From assembly GCF_002407245.1 (NCBI RefSeq), contig NZ_CP010681.1:2108001-2172000 (forward strand): a stretch of 64,000 bases of DNA. The letters run 5' to 3'. The notes under the pieces were generated by a model. It made no database searches. It was not told the DNA's origin and worked only from the letters and a program-made list of their open reading frames with translations. How positions within the stretch are numbered: the stretch's first letter is position 1; every line of letters begins with the position of its first letter. Position numbers and translations under genes: made by a program. Origin of the DNA: Phaeobacter piscinae (lineage in GTDB: Bacteria > Pseudomonadota > Alphaproteobacteria > Rhodobacterales > Rhodobacteraceae). Positions 62,057 to 64,000 of the stretch are shown one piece after another.

Positions 62057-62257
62057 ATGCCCGAACATGAAAGTGTTCGCTCAACGGCCGAAGCCATCGG
62101 CCGCATTACGTGTATCAAGACAGGCGAAGAAATCGGTCTGCTGTATCGGTGGGATAACGGCGAGACGCAGGCCTCGCTATACGATGGCGGCCATCCTAAA
62201 ACACCACACTGCTCAGATCATCCCGCTGAACCGGACCTTGGTGCAAAACGCAGCTAA
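62057..62257 (+). CDS. Small hypothetical protein next to XRE regulator
   Basis: 66 residues, ATG 2 bp past the regulator stop. Central VRSTAEAIGRITCIKTGEEI and GLLYRWDNGETQASLYDGG; no recognised domain. Might be the partner of the regulator in a two-gene module; no toxin motif is seen. Overlapping frame 62067-62279 is less likely. Confidence 0.5.
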   Translation: MPEHESVRSTAEAIGRITCIKTGEEIGLLYRWDNGETQASLYDGGHPKTPHCSDHPAEPDLGAKRS

Positions 62258-62323
62258 CGGCTCGAAAGAGCCCAGTTGACCGATGCTGCGCCGTGCATGA
62301 AGGTCTGCTAAGCAGCTGCGTAA

Positions 62324-62797
62324 CTACGTCGTTTCCAATCGGAACTTCAGAAACCTCTCTCCGTCGTAATCGATATCGCCAACGTGCTCTGCACCAAGTC
62401 TTCCGAGCGCTCCAAGGTTCTTTCTGGATGGTGGCAGCAAAAACGTCACAAATGGAATGCGGTCGTCAGCGATGGCTAACTCTATGGCCTTCTTTGAAAT
62501 GCGCCTGCCAAAACCAAACGCATGTGGCCGCAAGACAAGTCCAAAATCCCACTCCTGACCTTCTTTCTGGAAACCACCCCACCCAACGTAATTTCCATCG
62601 ACCAGAAATGCCCAGTGCCCGAGTCCATCCCGCGCCCAGTATTCCTCTTTCATTTTGACAAACTGGATTGCCATCTCCGTGTCCCATGCACCGGTCAAGA
62701 GCGGCATATGTTCGGCAACCCTCGGGTCGGACATATGCCTGGCAATCTCGGAAGCCGGTACATCAACCAGCCGGGAAAATGTAATCTCATGTGTCAA
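62324..62797 (-). CDS. GNAT family N-acetyltransferase
   Basis: 157 residues. GNAT fold with a central ALFLVDG-like WAFLVDGNYVGWGGFQ strand and RPHAFGFGRRISKKAIELAI acetyl-CoA region. More divergent than the other GNATs of the window; the pyrophosphate loop is FGFGRR. Part of the integrated element by position. Substrate unknown. Confidence 0.75.
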   Translation of the reverse strand: MTHEITFSRLVDVPASEIARHMSDPRVAEHMPLLTGAWDTEMAIQFVKMKEEYWARDGLGHWAFLVDGNYVGWGGFQKEGQEWDFGLVLRPHAFGFGRRISKKAIELAIADDRIPFVTFLLPPSRKNLGALGRLGAEHVGDIDYDGERFLKFRLETT

Positions 62798-62975
62798 CGT
62801 GTCGTCCCTTGTGTCCTTGAGCTGCCGTATCCGAGCGGCGCGTTGGCAGCAATGCGGCGATTGTTGGTTCTTTCGATGCTGGTGTCGACCTCAGCGCTTA
62901 TGGCCAAACGTCCGAATTCTTGTGCAGATCGTTCAAACCTCTGTACATGCCCGTCAACTCGCGTAGGTATCTCCT

Positions 62976-63932
62976 ATGCTTGATCTCCTTAGCCATATCC
63001 TGACGAACCTCTCGATGCAGGGAACGCTGTACTTTCGCACGTCGTTCTCCAAGCCATGGGGTGTCGCTGTTCCGAACTACGAGAACGTCGCTAGATTCCA
63101 CTTTGCGCATCGGGGCGGTTGCCTGGTGCATGTAGATGGAACGGACACAATCGTCGACCTCGCCCAAGGCGATCTTGTGATCATTCCGCATGGCACGCCG
63201 CACTCGCTCTATTGTGGGCATGAGCCCGAGAGGACGATCCTGCCGCTTGACGTTGTGCTGGAAAAATCCGGTTACGACGGCTCAGGCGTGTTGGTCTACG
63301 GCGGCGAAGAGCCGCAGAGCGAAACGCAACTGGTTTGCGGACACTTCTCTTTCGATCCGAGTTCTCGCCATATCCTATTGGACCGTTTGCCCCCCTACAT
63401 TCACCTTAAGAACTATGGCGAAAGCGCCGGACGCTGGATGGAAGCCACACTCCGCATGATCGGGGAAGAGGCAGGCGGCGCGAAGATGGGTGGAGACCTT
63501 ATTGCACTTAAAATGTCAGAAGCGATTTTCGCGCAAGCCATCCGCTGCTTCATCGACGGCGATGAGGCAACAGAATGGGGATTGGGCGCGTTTTCTGACA
63601 AGAATCTCAGCCGTGCACTCGATGCTTTTCACAAGTCACCGACAGAGGGTTGGACGGTAGAAACTCTTGCCCAAGCCGCAGGCATGTCGCGAACAAGCTT
63701 TGCCGTTCAGTTCCAAAAGACGATGAATATGACACCGTTGGAATACGTCACGCGTTGGCGTATGGAACTTGCCAAACGCGTTCTGCTGGAACCGGGTGCG
63801 TCGCTCACAGAAGCGGCTGAAAGTGCCGGATACTCTTCCGACTCGTCCTTCACACGTGTTTTCAAGAAAGAAACTGGAATGACGCCTGCCGAATTCCGCA
63901 GGTCACAAAAACTCGTTCGTGCGCAAGCCTGA
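62976..63932 (+). CDS. AraC-family transcriptional regulator (cupin type)
   Basis: 318 residues. N-terminal cupin-like sensor (about 20-200: VDLAQGDLVIIPHGTPHSLY) and C-terminal double helix-turn-helix: MSRTSFAVQFQKTMNMTPLE and AESAGYSSDSSFTRVFKKET. Such cupin_6 AraC proteins respond to small ligands or oxidative signals. It is the last gene of the window; target unknown, possibly beyond the right edge. Confidence 0.88.
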   Translation: MLDLLSHILTNLSMQGTLYFRTSFSKPWGVAVPNYENVARFHFAHRGGCLVHVDGTDTIVDLAQGDLVIIPHGTPHSLYCGHEPERTILPLDVVLEKSGYDGSGVLVYGGEEPQSETQLVCGHFSFDPSSRHILLDRLPPYIHLKNYGESAGRWMEATLRMIGEEAGGAKMGGDLIALKMSEAIFAQAIRCFIDGDEATEWGLGAFSDKNLSRALDAFHKSPTEGWTVETLAQAAGMSRTSFAVQFQKTMNMTPLEYVTRWRMELAKRVLLEPGASLTEAAESAGYSSDSSFTRVFKKETGMTPAEFRRSQKLVRAQA

Positions 63933-64000
63933 ACGATCTGCATAATTTTACAAACCTCTGGACATAGTTGAAGCCGAAACAAGAGCCTAGTTTGGCCTCA

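Noticed and set aside
61042..64000. Possible restriction-modification or CRISPR system in the element
   Set aside because: No methylase, nuclease, cas gene or spaced repeats; only a small XRE regulator could suggest it.
59124..64000. Second attachment site (repeat of tRNA-Cys 3' end)
   Set aside because: No copy of the TTCGATTCCGGTACTCGCC segment was found in the right part of the window, so the element's other end is assumed to lie outside.

Overview
The window looks like chromosomal DNA of a GC-rich marine alphaproteobacterium of the Roseobacter group (Rhodobacteraceae, Phaeobacter/Ruegeria/Leisingera-like). This is inferred from family content and gene style: argO/argP, MgtE, XpaC-TelA-DUF2927, DUF1127, DUF4453, an alpha-type RNase P RNA, split gatCA, and many LysR and GNAT genes. 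No species can be proved from the sequence alone. Coding density is high. No rRNA, CRISPR array, insertion sequence or replication origin was seen.

Layout. 1-4.8 kb: truncated DMT permease, divergent amino-acid exporter and its LysR regulator, a ClpP-fold membrane protein, a GNAT acetyltransferase, YebC. 5-10.4 kb: two SLC13/TrkA-C permeases flanking a flavoprotein. 10.6-15.1 kb: YmdB-like phosphodiesterase, VOC protein with divergent LysR, 5-FTHF cyclo-ligase, MgtE. 15.2-18 kb: convergent guanine deaminase and 8-oxoguanine deaminase. 18.1-24.7 kb: HisN, XRE regulator, quinone oxidoreductase, LysR, DUF1127, DMT permease, Bax-inhibitor-1 protein, GNAT. 25-32.7 kb: information-processing genes (rpmG, rnpB, gatCA, tag, tadA, rluB) with a cell-wall amidase and a lipoprotein.

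32.8-39.1 kb is a compact rightward operon: a 24-codon membrane ORF, XpaC, TelA, a DUF2927 lipoprotein, an SPFH-GYF protein, a b561-like membrane protein and a double zinc-ribbon membrane protein. It looks like an envelope-stress or membrane-remodelling machine and is the best candidate for an undescribed system. 39.1-46.7 kb: nitroreductase, dtd, and a complete family-5 peptide-type ABC importer followed by an alkaline-phosphatase-superfamily enzyme. 46.8-53.2 kb: DUF4453 protein whose start codon lies in an 11-bp inverted repeat, esterase, acyl-CoA synthetase, MsbA-like exporter, tRNA-Gly, CoxG-like protein. 53.6-57.8 kb: response regulator, FIST-domain sensor and PAS hybrid kinase, resembling the NosP/NahK nitric-oxide signalling set. 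CbiX follows.

From tRNA-Cys (59.05 kb) to the right edge lies the start of an integrated element. It carries a tyrosine integrase pointing at the tRNA, an AlpA-like and an Arc-like regulator in an overlapping leftward operon, and a divergent Arc-like gene across two matched 15-bp palindromic operators. Further cargo is a TrbM-like secreted protein, a small XRE regulator with a palindrome upstream, a GNAT and an AraC regulator. The far attachment site is not in the window.
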